DNA of 64,000 bases from Suillus spraguei. Its lineage: Eukaryota; Basidiomycota; Agaricomycetes; Boletales; Suillaceae. Position numbers and translations under genes: made by a program. The notes beneath the pieces were generated by a model. That model was not told where the DNA came from. It saw only the letters and a list, made by a program, of their open reading frames with translations, and searched no databases. Below are positions 31,244 through 43,139 of the stretch, piece by piece (the first letter of the stretch is position 1; each line of letters begins with the position of its first letter). The DNA is taken from NCBI GenBank assembly GCA_016800925.1, contig JABCPU010000301.1:1-64000 (forward strand). Direction: 5' to 3'.

Positions 31244-33603
31244 TCAGCTCCACTGAGGCTGCATGGCACATCTTTGAGTTTGGAATGTACCTTGAATGGC
31301 CCTCTGTCTACTGTCTGCCAATCCACCTCCCAAATGAACACATGGTGTTTTATGATTCTGAGGATGATGTCCAGGATGATGTTCTTGAGCATGCAGCAAC
31401 CAAGGAGACTTGCCTTACTGGATGGTTCAAAGCCAATGCCAATAATGTCTTGGTGGCAGCTGGAGCCCATGACCACCTCTACCAGGACTTCCCCTCAAAA
31501 TTTGTATGGAACAAGACCACATGGAAGGTACAATAACGTGGAATGGCCATTGGAAGGATGTATTCTGCTGCACCTGGATCTGGAGAGCACTTCTACCTGA
31601 GATTGCTTCTGACTGTAGTAAAAGGTATGATGCTCATGTCAATTTTTATCAATCAAACTCACAATGTATTCAAGGGGCCACCTCTTATGAGAACCTTCAA
31701 ACAGTTGATGGTGTTTTATGCAACACTTTCAAGGAGGCATGTCGATGTAGAGATCTGCTTGAGGATGACAATGAATGGATCCAGTGCTTGCAGGATGCCT
31801 CTCACATGAGCACTGGACATGGCATGTGCAATCTGTCATCATCCTCATCCACTGCAATCCTACAGACCCCAGTGATCTTTGGAACCAATTCAAGGATAAT
31901 CTCTGTGATGATCTGCATCACCACCTGTCTCATGCCCCATTCAACATTCCCAACCCCACAAATGAAGAGGTCTATGACTATGGTCTCTATCCTATTGATG
32001 GAAAGCTTTGCAAAAATGGAAAGTCTTTGCAAGTGATTCCTCAGATGCCTACACCTCAAATGGTAGCAAGATGGGGGGCCATGCAGGGAAATCAGCTCAT
32101 TGCTGAGCAGCTCCAGTATAACCAGGAGGAGCTCCAGCAGATGGTGAACCAAGGAGTGCTTTCTCTCAATCAGGAGCAGAGGACAGTCTTTGATGCAGTA
32201 GTCAATGATGCCATGCAAAGAAATGAGCAGATACCTGGACATGCATTCTTTGTCCACAGTGCAGGTGGATGTGGCAAGACATATCTCTGCAAGCTCATTG
32301 CCTCAAAACTCCGTGCTGAAGGCAAGATTGTCCTATGTGTGGCTTCCTCTGGAATTGCTTCTCTCCTCCTACCAGGTGGATGTACAGCTCATTCATGATT
32401 CAAGATCCCAATCCCCATCAATAAGGACAGCTCCTGCAACATCAAGAAAGAAGATGTCATGCATGAGCTTCTGAAGGCCACCTCTCTCATCATCTGCAAT
32501 AAAATTCCAATGCTACACCGTCACATTCTGGAATGCCTTGACTGCTCATTGTGCGACCTTCTCAATGTTGATGCTGATTTTGGAAGAATATCCATACTCT
32601 TTGGAGGAGACTTCAGACAGACTCTACCAGTGGTGGCTCATGGATCCAGAGAGCAGATAGTGGGTGCTACCTTCTGCAGATCTCGCATCTGGCTAAGGCT
32701 TCAGATCTTCCATCTCAAGACAAACATGCGCCTTGGTCAAGACCCTGCCTCTGATGAATTTGCCAAGTGGCTTCTGGAGATTAGAGCTGGAAAGAACACA
32801 TATGCAGATGGAACAGTTGTCCTTCCAATTCATATGCACTGTACCAACAATAATGTCCAGTCTCTCATCAATGCCCTCTACTCTCCTATCCTGCTCCCTG
32901 ACCATCCTCCTGTGAATGATTCCTTCTTCCTGGAACATACCATCCTCTCTGCAAAGAATACTGATGTGGATGAAATCAATACCAACATTATTAAATTATT
33001 CCCTAGAGAAAAGCAGTGGTCACCAGTGCAGACTCAGTTGCTGAGAGGGACTATGACTATATCCCTCATGAGTTCCTTCACACTCTGACACCATCAGGGT
33101 TCCCTTTGCACAAATTGGAACTCAAAGTGGGTGTTCCTCTGATGCTGTTGTGCAACTTGGATCCCACCAATGGCCTCTACAATTAAACTAGGATGATCCT
33201 CCTGTCTTGTACCACACATGTGCTCAAATGTCGGATTCTCAAGGATGGAGTTGATGAAGCCCAGCAAGATAATCAGGACACAGTGCTGATCCCCAGGATT
33301 ACTCTGGATGCCACTGCTGAAGACAACTCAATCCCTCTAAAGCATCAACAATTTCCTGTCTGTCTTACATTTGCTATGACAATCAACAAGGCTCAAGGTC
33401 AAAGTGTGAAGTGGGTTGGACTAGATTTGAGAACTCCTGTGTTCAGTCATGGACAGTTGTATGTGGCATTGTCCAGGTGCACTCACCCAGAGTGTGTGTG
33501 TACTATCTTTCCAGAGCATGAAGAAGGGTCAAAGACGACCAATGTGGTGTATACAGAAGTGCTGAGAGGACTTAGAGATCAGATTGAAAATAAATTGATG
33601 TAG
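31244..33603 (+). pseudogene. Helitron Rep/helicase, part 2 (Pif1-like helicase)
   Basis: It continues the Helitron protein interrupted at 24692. SLNQEQRTVFDAVV is followed by Walker A HSAGGCGKTYL (usual GGTGKT has become GGCGKT). Then come IASLLLPGGCTAHS, a degraded Walker B region reading IICNKIPM, GGDFRQTLPVV, HLKTNMRL and the C-terminal helicase motif AMTINKAQGQSVKWVGLDL with YVALSRCT, stopping at 33601-33603. Defects are frame changes around 31530, 31650, 31880 and 33030, and a TGA at 32396-32398 where Arg is expected (after TAHS). The acidic Walker B residues are replaced by N and K, consistent with G-to-A change. The gene is dead. Confidence 0.88.
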
Positions 33604-33689
33604 TTTTATGTAAAGTGATATATAGTGTACTTTTAGTCTTGCTAAAATGGTGGTGAAATGTACATGTTTGTTTGAAAATTTACTATGAT

Positions 33690-34420
33690 TATTAGGATGA
33701 AGCCAAGGCCAGAAAGCCAAAAAGAGTGTGAAGCACTCTTTTTGGCTTTCTGTGCCTTGGGAAAAAGAAAATTATTGGGATGAAGCCAAGGCCAGGAAGG
33801 CAAAGTGAATTATTAGGATGAAGCCTTGGACAGGAAGCAAAAGGAGTGCAAAGCACTCCTTTTGCTTCCTGTGCTGAAGGCACAACAGGTAGTGGACTCG
33901 TCTATAAAGTAAGGGAGAACGGGTGTGAAAGTGGCTCGCTAGCTCACGTGGCTTTCACTTAGGAACGCTTAGCTTGGCTATTTCTTTTTGGAAATTTCTC
34001 GCGTGGTTTTTTCAAGTGCTGACACTGTTGTCCCATTGTGTGATTGCATGGATGCATGGATTTGTCACATGCAGCGCCACATGGGTTGAAATTTGCCACA
34101 GGTTGTCTGAAGCTGGGGTAAAACGAAATTATTAGGATGGAGCCAAGGCCAGGGAGCCAAAAAAGAGAGTTCAGCAAAAAGTGAAGGCAAAAAGGAGTGC
34201 AAAGGAGTGGAAAGCCAAAAAGGAGGGCAAGCCAAAAAGGAGGCCAAAGCCAAACACTCCTTTGCACTCCTTTTTGCCTTCACTTTTGGCTGAACTCTCC
34301 CTTTGGCTCCCTGTGCTGAGGGCAAAACAAAATTCTTAGGATGTGGCCTTAGGCCAGGGAGCCAAAAAGGAGTGCGAAGCACTCCTTTTTGGCTTCCTGT
34401 GCTGAAGGCACAATGGGTAG
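33690..34420. repeat. Hairpin-bearing repeat cluster downstream of the Helitron gene
   Basis: Five or six copies of a module ATTAGGATG(A)AGCC..GGCCAGGAAGCC, several followed by a strong palindrome such as AAAAGGAGTGCGAAGCACTC continuing CTTTT (34366-34390). Others are at 33720-33755, 33838-33868 and 34190-34280. GCTTCCTGTGCTGAAGGCACAA followed by a GGTAGTGGACTC stretch occurs at about 33865-33900 and 34390-34425. These may be Helitron 3' ends (hairpin near the terminus) or a small non-autonomous family. No protein is encoded. Confidence 0.7.
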
Positions 34421-34920
34421 TGGACTCATACATATGAAGCTATATACTGCTGATGTAGTGAGCGGTGAGCCATAATATAGTTGGTTATCTGCTTATATAA
34501 CATCTGCTGCTCACATGCATCAACAAACTCAGAGCTCCCCTATTAAATCATTGAATCAATTTACACTGGTGTCTCACAGCGATTAGGCAAGTGGAGTCCC
34601 CCAGTTTCATACTCGGGGGACTCAGACAAGTTTTATTGCGAACTGAGAGAGTGAAAAGTACATGATACGGCAGTGTAAGGCAAAACAGATGCTAGACTCG
34701 ATAAGATGTGCTTGAGAATGAGCAATAAAACTAGGAGACAGACTTCAATAGGCAAGAAAAGACCAGAATTGAGTGTCGGAGGCACGATAGAAATGCTATA
34801 AGGCTATTTTTTTTTGTTTTTTATATAACGTGTTTTTTCATTGTTTTGTGGTCATGGTGCCAGGCGAGTAGGTGAAATCCAGTCTGAGTCAAGAATGAGG
34901 TCATGTGTGAGTCAATCTGT
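34421..34920. other. Non-coding stretch between repeat cluster and DIRS-like element
   Basis: No gene recognised. It contains an imperfect inverted pair, GGAGTCCCCCAG and CTCGGGGGACTC (34590-34625), which could belong to a DIRS terminal repeat; this is unproven. Confidence 0.4.
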
Positions 34921-35925
34921 TCATGTAGCAGGGTTGCATTCACGAGCCGAGCTGTGTAGTAAAGCGTTGAGCAGAAAAGGATGCTGGCGGATATACTTTC
35001 TGAATTCATCAGAGGACCACCAACCTGCTGCCTGAATAAGGTCTGGAGCCATTCCCACAATTGCAAGTGCAGTTGCACCTCCAGCCCTCATTGAATGTCC
35101 TGACATCGCGTTACCACAGTGTCGACGTAAGTGTCGTAAGAACCAACTTCTAGTTGGTATGGTGCCCATGCTCGACAACCAAAGTGCCAGCCGAATTGGA
35201 AATGCAGTGTCATGAAACGTCAAATAGCAATGGATGAGTGGAAGAGGATCCAAATCAATAACAGAACGTGATGGGATGAGGATAGTGGTGCCAGTCCCCA
35301 AACTGTCATTCTTCTGGGAAGGCAGTGTATATGACATGGCGGTGTTGGTGATAGTGAGTGTGTGTCATAAAGGCACCTTCCGGTAAGTCTGATGGCTGAT
35401 TGCATCTGGCCAGGTCAATTCTCCAAGACGTTGGAGTGTTGCAAAACCAGTGAATAACAGAGCAAGGAAGAGACTATCATCATGTTGCAGTGAAGAACCA
35501 AAAAACAAGCGCACACATTGCAAGTCATCCACACACAAAGGTAACTTCCTTTGTATTGGTTTTGACATATGGCATTTGCAACCACGGAGAGTCCATGCAA
35601 CCAAGGGTGAATGTCGCGCGGCCTGTACCATAGGGTATGTGTCCTCTAGCCGACTGGCGATGCCCAAAAGATATGAGTCAACTGACTGAGGTTCAATATG
35701 GTGTGATAACCATACAACATAAAAAGATAATGTATCCACTGTGGGATCAATAGGGAGGTGGTGCAGCTGACAGAAAGTGATGTAAGAGTTGAGATGTGAG
35801 TCGTAAACAGACGCAGTAGTGGAATCAATAGCAAAACCAAGCGCCCTTGAACGTTTGTATAAGAGACGCTCGTGTGTCCAGGCTTGCCGTACAGGCTGCC
35901 TGGATGATAGTGAAACTTGCATCAT
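34921..35925 (-). pseudogene. DIRS-like tyrosine recombinase
   Basis: DIRS elements integrate with a tyrosine recombinase instead of a DDE integrase. The frame 35925-34921 is open except for one TGA at 35365-35367, where Arg is expected. Recognisable parts are an SAM-like N-domain (SHLNSYITFCQLHHLPIDP), the first catalytic Arg region (FTGFATLQRLGELTWPD), the H-x-x-R box in GHSMRAGGATALA (about 35090), and the last box GWWSSDEFRKYIRQ with the probable nucleophilic Tyr (about 34995). The tail ends at 34921. It lies downstream of reverse transcriptase/RNase H on the same strand. Confidence 0.85.
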
Positions 35926-36083
35926 TTTTTTGCTGCCCCCAGCGCATTCCGAGGGGGTTCGAAATCAAAAAAGCTGGCATCTGGTGCCAACTCCAAAACG
36001 ATTTCATTTTGAAAACATGAGAGTGCGTCGGCAACCATATTCTCACATCCACTAATGTGCTCTACATGTAAGTCCACCTCATA

Positions 36084-37619
36084 CTAGAGTAGAACATCCA
36101 TTGCCGAGAGCATGATGGAATTATAAGGAGGATGCGCACGGAGAGAGTTGAACATCAACACTGTATTTGTGTTATCAGTGTATATGAGCATTTGGGGTGG
36201 GACTTCTGTCATGTTAGGGATTGTGTGAATTGCAGAGCAAACCGCCAATGCTTCAAAGAAAAAGATGGTGTTTTTAGGAGCATCCGCAGGCAAAGATGAT
36301 TGACCTGCAAAGTTATCATGAGGGAACCAGAGACCCATTCCTACACCAGATGCGTCAGTATAAGCAACCACGACATCATCAGATGATGGATCAAAATCCA
36401 AAGATTTGTAAAACATGAGCCCAGGTAAATGTTCCATATGATCAGCCATCCAAGTGAGTTCACAAATGATAGGATTGTTGACATGAAGGTGTGCGCGTGG
36501 TTGAATTTTCCCGTGAATCTTCTCATACACAGCCGAAAGTCCTGGTTTGAGCAAAGGGAAAATATTGAAACTCCATTCGCACCATCCGGTAAGCTGTTGA
36601 TATTCGCGAAGCGTCCAATGATAGTTTTTACAGGCAAAGTCACATAGATGCTTGATCAACTCATTCTTTTTGTGCCTCGGCAAAGTAGCAGACATAGTGT
36701 TAGGGTCGACGTTGAAACCAATAATGGTCAGAGTTGAACCAAGGAGTTGTTTGGGACGATCATGAGGGATTCCTGAGCTCGTCCCAGAGTTGTAACAGAC
36801 GAGTCTGTTTCTCAGGGTAGTCAGTTTGATAAGGCAGATAGTACAACATACGCTCTGCTAGCTCAAATGAAAAAGAGTCATCCACATAAAGTTCAAGAGC
36901 ATCGATAAGCATGCGATGAATTGCAATCCAAGTGACCAGTGACATAAATGAGATCCAGACCTTAGGGGATCCTCGTCCTCCAAAGTTATTGCAACGATCC
37001 ACATGATGTTGACCTTGTACCGTTAGCACTTGCTTGGTTTGCCACAGCGGGTGCATAGGTAAGCGCCAAAAAGCTTGAGAAACATCCGATTTAAAAAGGA
37101 CCAATTTATCATTAGGATGTTCTTGTCGAAATTGCAGCAGGGAAGCACCAAGCGAATGCAAACCGTCAAGTTTGGTGCCTCTAACGGCATCTGAATCAAT
37201 CATGGAGTTCAGCAGTATTCTCCTGCTGTGTGATCCACTACAAGGCGTAGTTTATCCGAATTGGGTTTAAGGACGGTATGCATTGGCACACTGTACATTC
37301 CGGGGAATAAATCTGGACCAAAAGGCTCTGATACACATCCAAGACGTATTTCTTCTCATAGCTGTTCCTCAATAAACTTTTCTTGATCCGCTGATTTTGC
37401 ACAGGTGTGCATTGAGTTATCGTTTATAGAGGGATATGACTCATCCGAAGCATCTGCCCATGGCCAAAAACCTTCACGTAAGGCTCGACACACCGACAAA
37501 ATGAAAGGTTGATTTGGATGGTCAGCAAGGAGAACTTGAAACCGATCAATGTTGATTGGTGTTACTATTTTGAAGAGATCTGGATGATTGCATACTGTGC
37601 AGGCTGCATCACTGTCCAT
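36084..37619 (-). pseudogene. DIRS-like reverse transcriptase and RNase H
   Basis: Upstream part: IVTPINIDRFQVLLADHPNQ and ALREGFWPWAD, then DKLRLVVDHTAGEY. The reverse transcriptase core has FKSDVSQAFWRLPMHP, RGSPKVWISFMSLV and the active-site box LELYVDDSFSF (about 36895-36865). RNase H has VVVAYTDASGVGMGLWFP (about 36370), FFFEALAVCSA and LIYTDNTNTV. Frames change near 37230 and 36770, and stops include the TAG at 36084-36086, after which homologous sequence (VDLHVEHISGCENMVADALS) continues. Confidence 0.85.
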
Positions 37620-39020
37620 AAGGTAAGTAGGAGCCTCTGGGACAGGATCCGCATACTCTGTAGAACTGCGGTTGGGCTAAATGAATTATCGGTTGGCGAC
37701 CAAATCAGCCCTTGGTGAAAACGCGGATGTTTAAGGTATTTTTCAGGCTGATTTAGTGTTCCTGTCCTCATGATGTTTTGTTTTGACATGACGATGGGCA
37801 CAGATACGTCCATTTTGTTCGACATTGCAGATGTGTGCGTAACGACAGGTGGCTGCACTGCATGTGCATTCACCATTATTCCATTTACGGCAGGGTTCTC
37901 ATTTGGTGACATTTTCTCGACCTCCTCCAGTGGATTTGTTAGATTCCTCCGTTTCATTATGCAGTCTTCCTCCAGCGGAGAAGTGAGAGCTGTAGATGTC
38001 CCTGAAGCACTCAAAGTCTGACAATTCATACCTGCGAGTGTTTCCAACTCTGAATCTGACAGATTTGTCATATCTGATGACTCGTTCATGGCAGCTTTCC
38101 GATTGTTGATCGAATTGTTCATTAATGTGTTCCGAGTAGGCATTAAGCTCAGCCTGTCAGAATGGGAAAGCAAATTTGAGAGCTCATGAGGCTCTGTTCC
38201 ATGCAGCATTCCAGTGGCCTTGCTTGGTAATTTTCTTTGTGGCTGTTTCAGAGACTCCATAGGTAAATTCAACATCTCTGATGGATTCTGTATGTTTATC
38301 AACTGATCTTGATGTAGTGATGATGGTGTGGATGGCATCAAGATTGAGGCTTTGTCCAGCAACAATATCGGCCCATCCGGATTCATAAAACTCTGGACTC
38401 CGTTCATGATACATGAGTTTGAGTTTGGCTTGTTTCTGATCCTGTGCCCAATTTTGTAAGATGTGGACAGTTTGTCTGAGGTTTGCTGATAGGGGCCTGG
38501 ATGGTTCTTCATTAACTGTTGATTTGAGTTCAAGACAGGTAAAGTCAAGTTTAGGTTGTTTCCAAGCAGGTTCTCCTGGCTCAATGCTGACTTGTTGACT
38601 CCTGTTATCCTCTACAGTAAACTCTTCTTCAATCTGTGCAGGATCAGACATTGGTTCTGCTGAACGTCGTACTCTGGATGTGCCCGCTGCTCTTTGTCCA
38701 GCCTGATTTTGTTCTGACTCCCATTCATCAAGCATTGTAAGGTAGATAGCCGCGATAACAGACAGGTCTTCCCCTGAGCCAAGGGGTAAGCTTTCTTTGA
38801 TGATCCCGCAGATAACATAGGAGGCATCAATTTTCATTCCTTTGGCAGACCTGAAATCTTGGATGACATCAAGGCATCTCTTCGCCATGTCTTGTTGGGG
38901 TAGATGCACTCTATCAGGCTTGGTTTCAACTGAAGACCCCCATATTCCAGGTCCTCTGAGAGATGCTTGTGTTTGTGTCGGATTGCTGGCATTTGTATAT
39001 GAGTTACCTGGATCTGACAT
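37565..39020 (-). pseudogene. DIRS-like gag region
   Basis: From the ATG at 39020 a Gln/Glu-rich protein runs to 38184; the sequence then continues in other frames to about 37565. Near 37880-37790 one frame reads a cysteine/histidine cluster (KWNNGECTC, then CRYAHIC), typical of DIRS gag proteins before the reverse transcriptase. Function as a nucleocapsid protein is inferred from position and this cluster. Confidence 0.6.
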
Positions 39021-40764
39021 ATGATTGGAAGTATGACCAAATAAATTTTAAAGAAATTCAAGATGACACGAAATAGAATGGTGCTGAATGTGCACGAGCA
39101 GACGGTGCTCAGAAGACAAGTGTGCGACGTGCAGATCAAAACCGACTGATCAGTCAGACACTTTATCTAGATTGGTAAAGGGGCCTCTAAGTATGACGCA
39201 GAGTCACGAGGTTGTTTCGACCAGCGTCGCGAATCGATTCAACTTAGTTAAACAAGTTTAACTCCGATGAAATTCGTGTCCAAACAGAGCCAAATGGATG
39301 CGTGTCGCTGAGAAACATTCTCTATGTTTCTCAAGTCCTAGCCGCGTGAAGTACTGCCTTTCCTTTTTTCGCTGAGCTGCTGGCACACGAGTTTATATGG
39401 TTATCGTCTGACGGTTCAAGACAAGAAAGGTAGTTTGCCTGTCAATTAATGGTATCCATACGCTGAGTGCCCATTGTCGATTATTAAAGCGCGGACTAAA
39501 TATGTTGGCCGTTCAGCGGCGAACGATCCTCGGTATCATCCTGCTCCATGTGCCAATAAGTTTTGAACATATGTCGGTGCTCCCATTGGCAGTTAACCTT
39601 CTGACATTATCCACCTGATAGTACAGATATTGATCCGCATCTCATATGCACACGACAGTGTCCAATAATGACAAGGAATCTCGCATGCGGGTTTGCGCAA
39701 CTGATTCCTAGGCTTTTTAAATTCAGACTGATTGTCCTTTGAGGTCGAAGACCCTGTGTCGATTGTAGCCCTTTTCGTGGGGACACTGACAAGGCTTCTC
39801 ATGCACATCTTACACCACAGAAAGAAAATCATGCCACTCATGGTCACATGTACCCAAAGTCATGATGCAGATCCCGAGGCACTACCCGGATGAGGATTTG
39901 ATGTCACGGTCTCGCAAAATATATTGCCAAATCGGTTACCAGGCCTGTCTTTCGTATAGAGTTTCCGAAGTTTCTTCCCGTTCCCGAGTTCTGTTCTGTG
40001 TTGCCTTGTTTTCTATGCAACCGCAAGGCATCTGCCGGGTCTTTATCCGGAATCACACTTATTATGACAATGAGTGTCTAAAAGCACGAAAATGGCGCTG
40101 GTGTGTGGCTGTGTTATCTTTGTTCCAGCGAGCACCCGTTCAAGCCCGGAAAGGCCTGTCAAGGATATTCCACACGCGGGGGCATCCTCAAACTTAAACT
40201 GACCTCCAATGCCATGGACATCCTTGAGACACTACAGTCCAGATTATGACTACGTCATGGTGTCGAAAGTGCGTTGCGCCGGAACTGCCTAATTTTGCTT
40301 TAATGTCATACAAAAGGATCTAACCCAAACTAACACTCCACCCTTGGAACTAGTTCCGGCGCAGCCCTTGCGTTCTCGTTCATGCAGTTCACGCGCTTGC
40401 CCGCAAAGTTGCCGTCAAGCACGGCAATGGCTAATGAAATTTAGCATTTGAAACCCCAATTTGTAACAGCAAACATGATGGACGTTAATCTCGAGAACCA
40501 CATAGGTGAATTCGGGTGCACGTTCAGCTCAAGGTCTGCACAATTCCCTCATCTATATGACATGACCAGCCTTTGGCTAGAACATCGATTCCCCTCGCGT
40601 TAAAGATATGTATCTGGCGCCAAGAACCGGTGTCGACCGGCGTTTTTGATCATGAAGCCTAGGACGCTGTTATCGGGGCTATCGGTTCAATTTGTCTTCC
40701 TTGAAGCTTATCACGCTCTTTCTAGTGCCTTGAATCAAATTTATCAACTGACCCTTGACACGTG
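39021..40764. other. Non-coding upstream part of duplicated segment A
   Basis: No intact gene. From 39339 it is duplicated at 53814 onward. A relic reading on the minus strand (about 40440-40330: IAVLDGNFAGKRVNCMNENA, then ELVPRVE) also occurs in copy B at 54890-54780, so a gene fragment of unknown family was duplicated along with the decarboxylase gene. Confidence 0.5.
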
Positions 40765-43068
40765 CATCAGGTAAACGTAATTCACTACAGAGTGCTACGG
40801 AGCATTCCGTAGCACGGTCCAACCCGCTGATGTGAGTGAACTTCTACTTGAATTTGGGAGCGTTTACTCTTAGAGGCACCGCACAACTCCATGGGGGTTC
40901 CAAATCGCCAGCACTGCACCTTTGGATGTATATGGTGCGCGCGAGAGTAACCAGACGCCCTGACTGTAAAGACATAGTAACCAGAGACTCGAACCATACA
41001 GAACCACCTGTATACTGTTCTTCCACAATTTGTTATTGTCATGGATGTTGAACAGTACGTTCTGCAATGGTCAATCTTGACCTGGTCATATCTGATATAC
41101 CTTAGATTCCGCAAAGCTGGCTATCAAGCCATCGACAGAATATGCGACTATCATAATTTCTTAAGGGATAAGCCCGTCTCGTCCCAAGTGGAGCCAGGGT
41201 ATCTCAGAAAGGCACTCCCAGGTGTCTACTTTTCATCCTGGCTTGTGCTCTCTGTCTGACTATTCCCATTCCAGCGTCTGCCCCTATGGAGGGTGAGGAC
41301 TTTCAACTCATCGCGGATGACTACCAAAAATACATCATCCCTGGTACTTGATTCCCATTATTGCATGAATTGACCTGTCTCATTTGGACTAGGCCTAACA
41401 CACTGGCAGCACCCCTCGTTCTTTGCCTACTTTCCTACGTCAAGCACATTCGAGGGTATACTTGCAGAACTATACGCGTCTAGCACGTCTAACCCTGGAT
41501 TCAACGTATGTCTCCCCGCTGCGACCCTCCCGCCGTCTTTGTGACTTTTTGTAGTGGTCTGCGAGCCCCGCGTGTACAGAACTTGAAGCTGTGGTCATGG
41601 ACTGGACCGCTCAATTACTCGGGCTTGACAAGGCGTTTTACAATGTCTCTGAGGTTGGCGGCGGCGTCATCCAGGTCCGTTTCTCATTCCCTCATATCAC
41701 CTATTTATACTGATCGCCATACATCAGACATCAGCATCTGAATCCGTGTTGGTCGCAAGTGTCGCTGCTCGTTCACGGTATATTCGTGAGCACCCTCACG
41801 TGGCTGCGGAGAAACTTGTACTGTATACCACTACCCAAACCCACTCGCTCGGGAAGAAAGCTGGGCTTATCTTAGGTCTTAAAGTCCGCGCACTGGAAGT
41901 CACGGCACAGGATGACTTTGCATTGCGTGGAGACACACTCAAGGTAGCATTGGAGGAGGACGTGAATGCTGGGTTTCACCCTTTCATCCTGAGTATGTTC
42001 TTTGCGATCACTCGCTGTCTTGAAATTCATTTCGTTCGTTCTGCAGTCGGTACGGTAGGGACGACATCTTCTGGTGCCGTCGATCGGCTAGACGAGATTG
42101 TTGATGTCGGTGCGCATGCTGATCATATCATTAAAACCCCCTAAATCTTCTTTTACATGTAGTGGAATATTACCCTTTTCTTTGGCTGCACGTCGATGCT
42201 GCATGGGCAGGCCTCGCATTTGTGTGTCCCGAATATCGCGAGGCATACCAACTTCCCGCTATAAATAACTATGTAGATTCTTTCTGCACTAATTTTCACA
42301 AGGTTTGTTTATTTCCGAGTCTGTCTCGTGAGCATCAGTCTGGGACTTATTGAAGTTCTGCAGTGGGGTCTCATACATTTTGATGGCTCCTGTTTGTGGG
42401 TTCGGCACCGGAGGCATTTGATCGATGCGCTAGACGTCACGCCTGAATTTTTGCGGTCGAAGCACGGAGATGCTAGTACGTTTTTATACCTGTCGAGTCA
42501 TTGCTACATTATTGACGCATGCGTATAGGTACTGCTATTGATTACCGCAACTGGCAACTCGGTCTCGGCAGACGATTCCGATCACTCAAATTCTGGTTTG
42601 CCCTTCGTGCACGCGGGGTGAATGGCTTCCGAAAGTACATCACCAACGTATGTTGATTTATTTGTTCCCATCCACTCGTCCCGTTCTGACGTGTAGTCGT
42701 ATCTCACCAGTGTATCCGGCTGAACGCTAGGTTCGCACAGCGCATATACGAATCTGACCTATTTTCAGTCGTCACAAAACCGTCCCTTGCTATGACAGTC
42801 TTCAGGATGGCACCCAAGTCCCTTCCTCACCTTGGGACTCCCGAGCTAAACGCTCTGAACCGCGCATTTTACGCTCGTCTTGCAGCACGGAGTGATATTG
42901 CAATCACCCAGACGGACCTGAATGGGGTGTTTTGTGTGAGGATGGTGATTGGTGCCGAGAAAACTGAGGAAGATGATATTGAGCGGGCGTTGGCGTTGAT
43001 GAAGGATGAGGCGATGGTTTTGGTGAGGAGCTGGGAAGGGATTGGAGGTCGGAGGCAGGAAGACGTGT
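39339..43068 (+). repeat. Segmental duplication, copy A (~3.7 kb)
   Basis: It matches 53814-57467 in direct orientation with high identity through coding exons, introns and ~1.6 kb of upstream sequence. Differences are substitutions, small indels and a 70 bp insertion in A at 40765-40834. Confidence 0.92.
40765..40834. repeat. 70 bp insertion with a perfect 10 bp stem hairpin, only in copy A
   Basis: Compared with copy B (near 55232) this segment is extra, with GTG at both edges. It contains GTGCTACGGA at 40792-40801, a 4 base loop (GCAT), and TCCGTAGCAC at 40806-40815, a perfect inverted repeat. Confidence 0.75.
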
Positions 43069-43139
43069 GTGGTCCCATCTCACTCTTATCAAAAGATTTA
43101 CATATTGTAATTAACTGTTGTTATAGGCGCTGTTCCTGA
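41041..43139 (+). CDS. Aromatic-L-amino-acid decarboxylase-like protein, copy A (519 aa)
   Basis: A PLP-dependent group II decarboxylase, which removes CO2 from aromatic amino acids such as tryptophan, tyrosine or DOPA. Eleven exons in one phase: 41041-41054, 41106-41221, 41275-41343, 41393-41505, 41555-41674, 41728-41992, 42047-42109, 42163-42302, 42364-42475, 42529-42647, 42711-43139. The start [20 protein letters not shown] is typical. [20 protein letters not shown] and [12 protein letters not shown] are substrate-side motifs. HVDAAWAG binds the cofactor ring, NFHKWG holds the PLP lysine (K300), and [20 protein letters not shown] follows. Length fits the family (about 480-520). Compared with copy B the C-terminus is shifted by a 2 bp deletion near 43050 and extended by about 20 residues. 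Substrate cannot be told from sequence by eye. Confidence 0.88.

Larger units (their letters stand above)
34921..39020 (-). mobile_element. DIRS-like retrotransposon (gag, RT/RNase H, tyrosine recombinase)
   Basis: On one strand and in the order gag-like, reverse transcriptase, RNase H, tyrosine recombinase, without LTRs or a DDE integrase. This combination is diagnostic of DIRS-type elements. Each part has frameshifts or stops. The inverted terminal repeats expected of DIRS elements were not resolved by eye, so the limits given are those of the coding part only. Confidence 0.82.

Noticed and set aside
33690..34420. rho-independent terminators
   Set aside because: The hairpins with T-runs look superficially similar, but this is fungal nuclear DNA and the hairpins belong to a dispersed repeat module.
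42792..43139. Separate small gene starting at an internal ATG
   Set aside because: It is the last exon of the decarboxylase gene; the acceptor CACCAG before 42711 joins it in phase.
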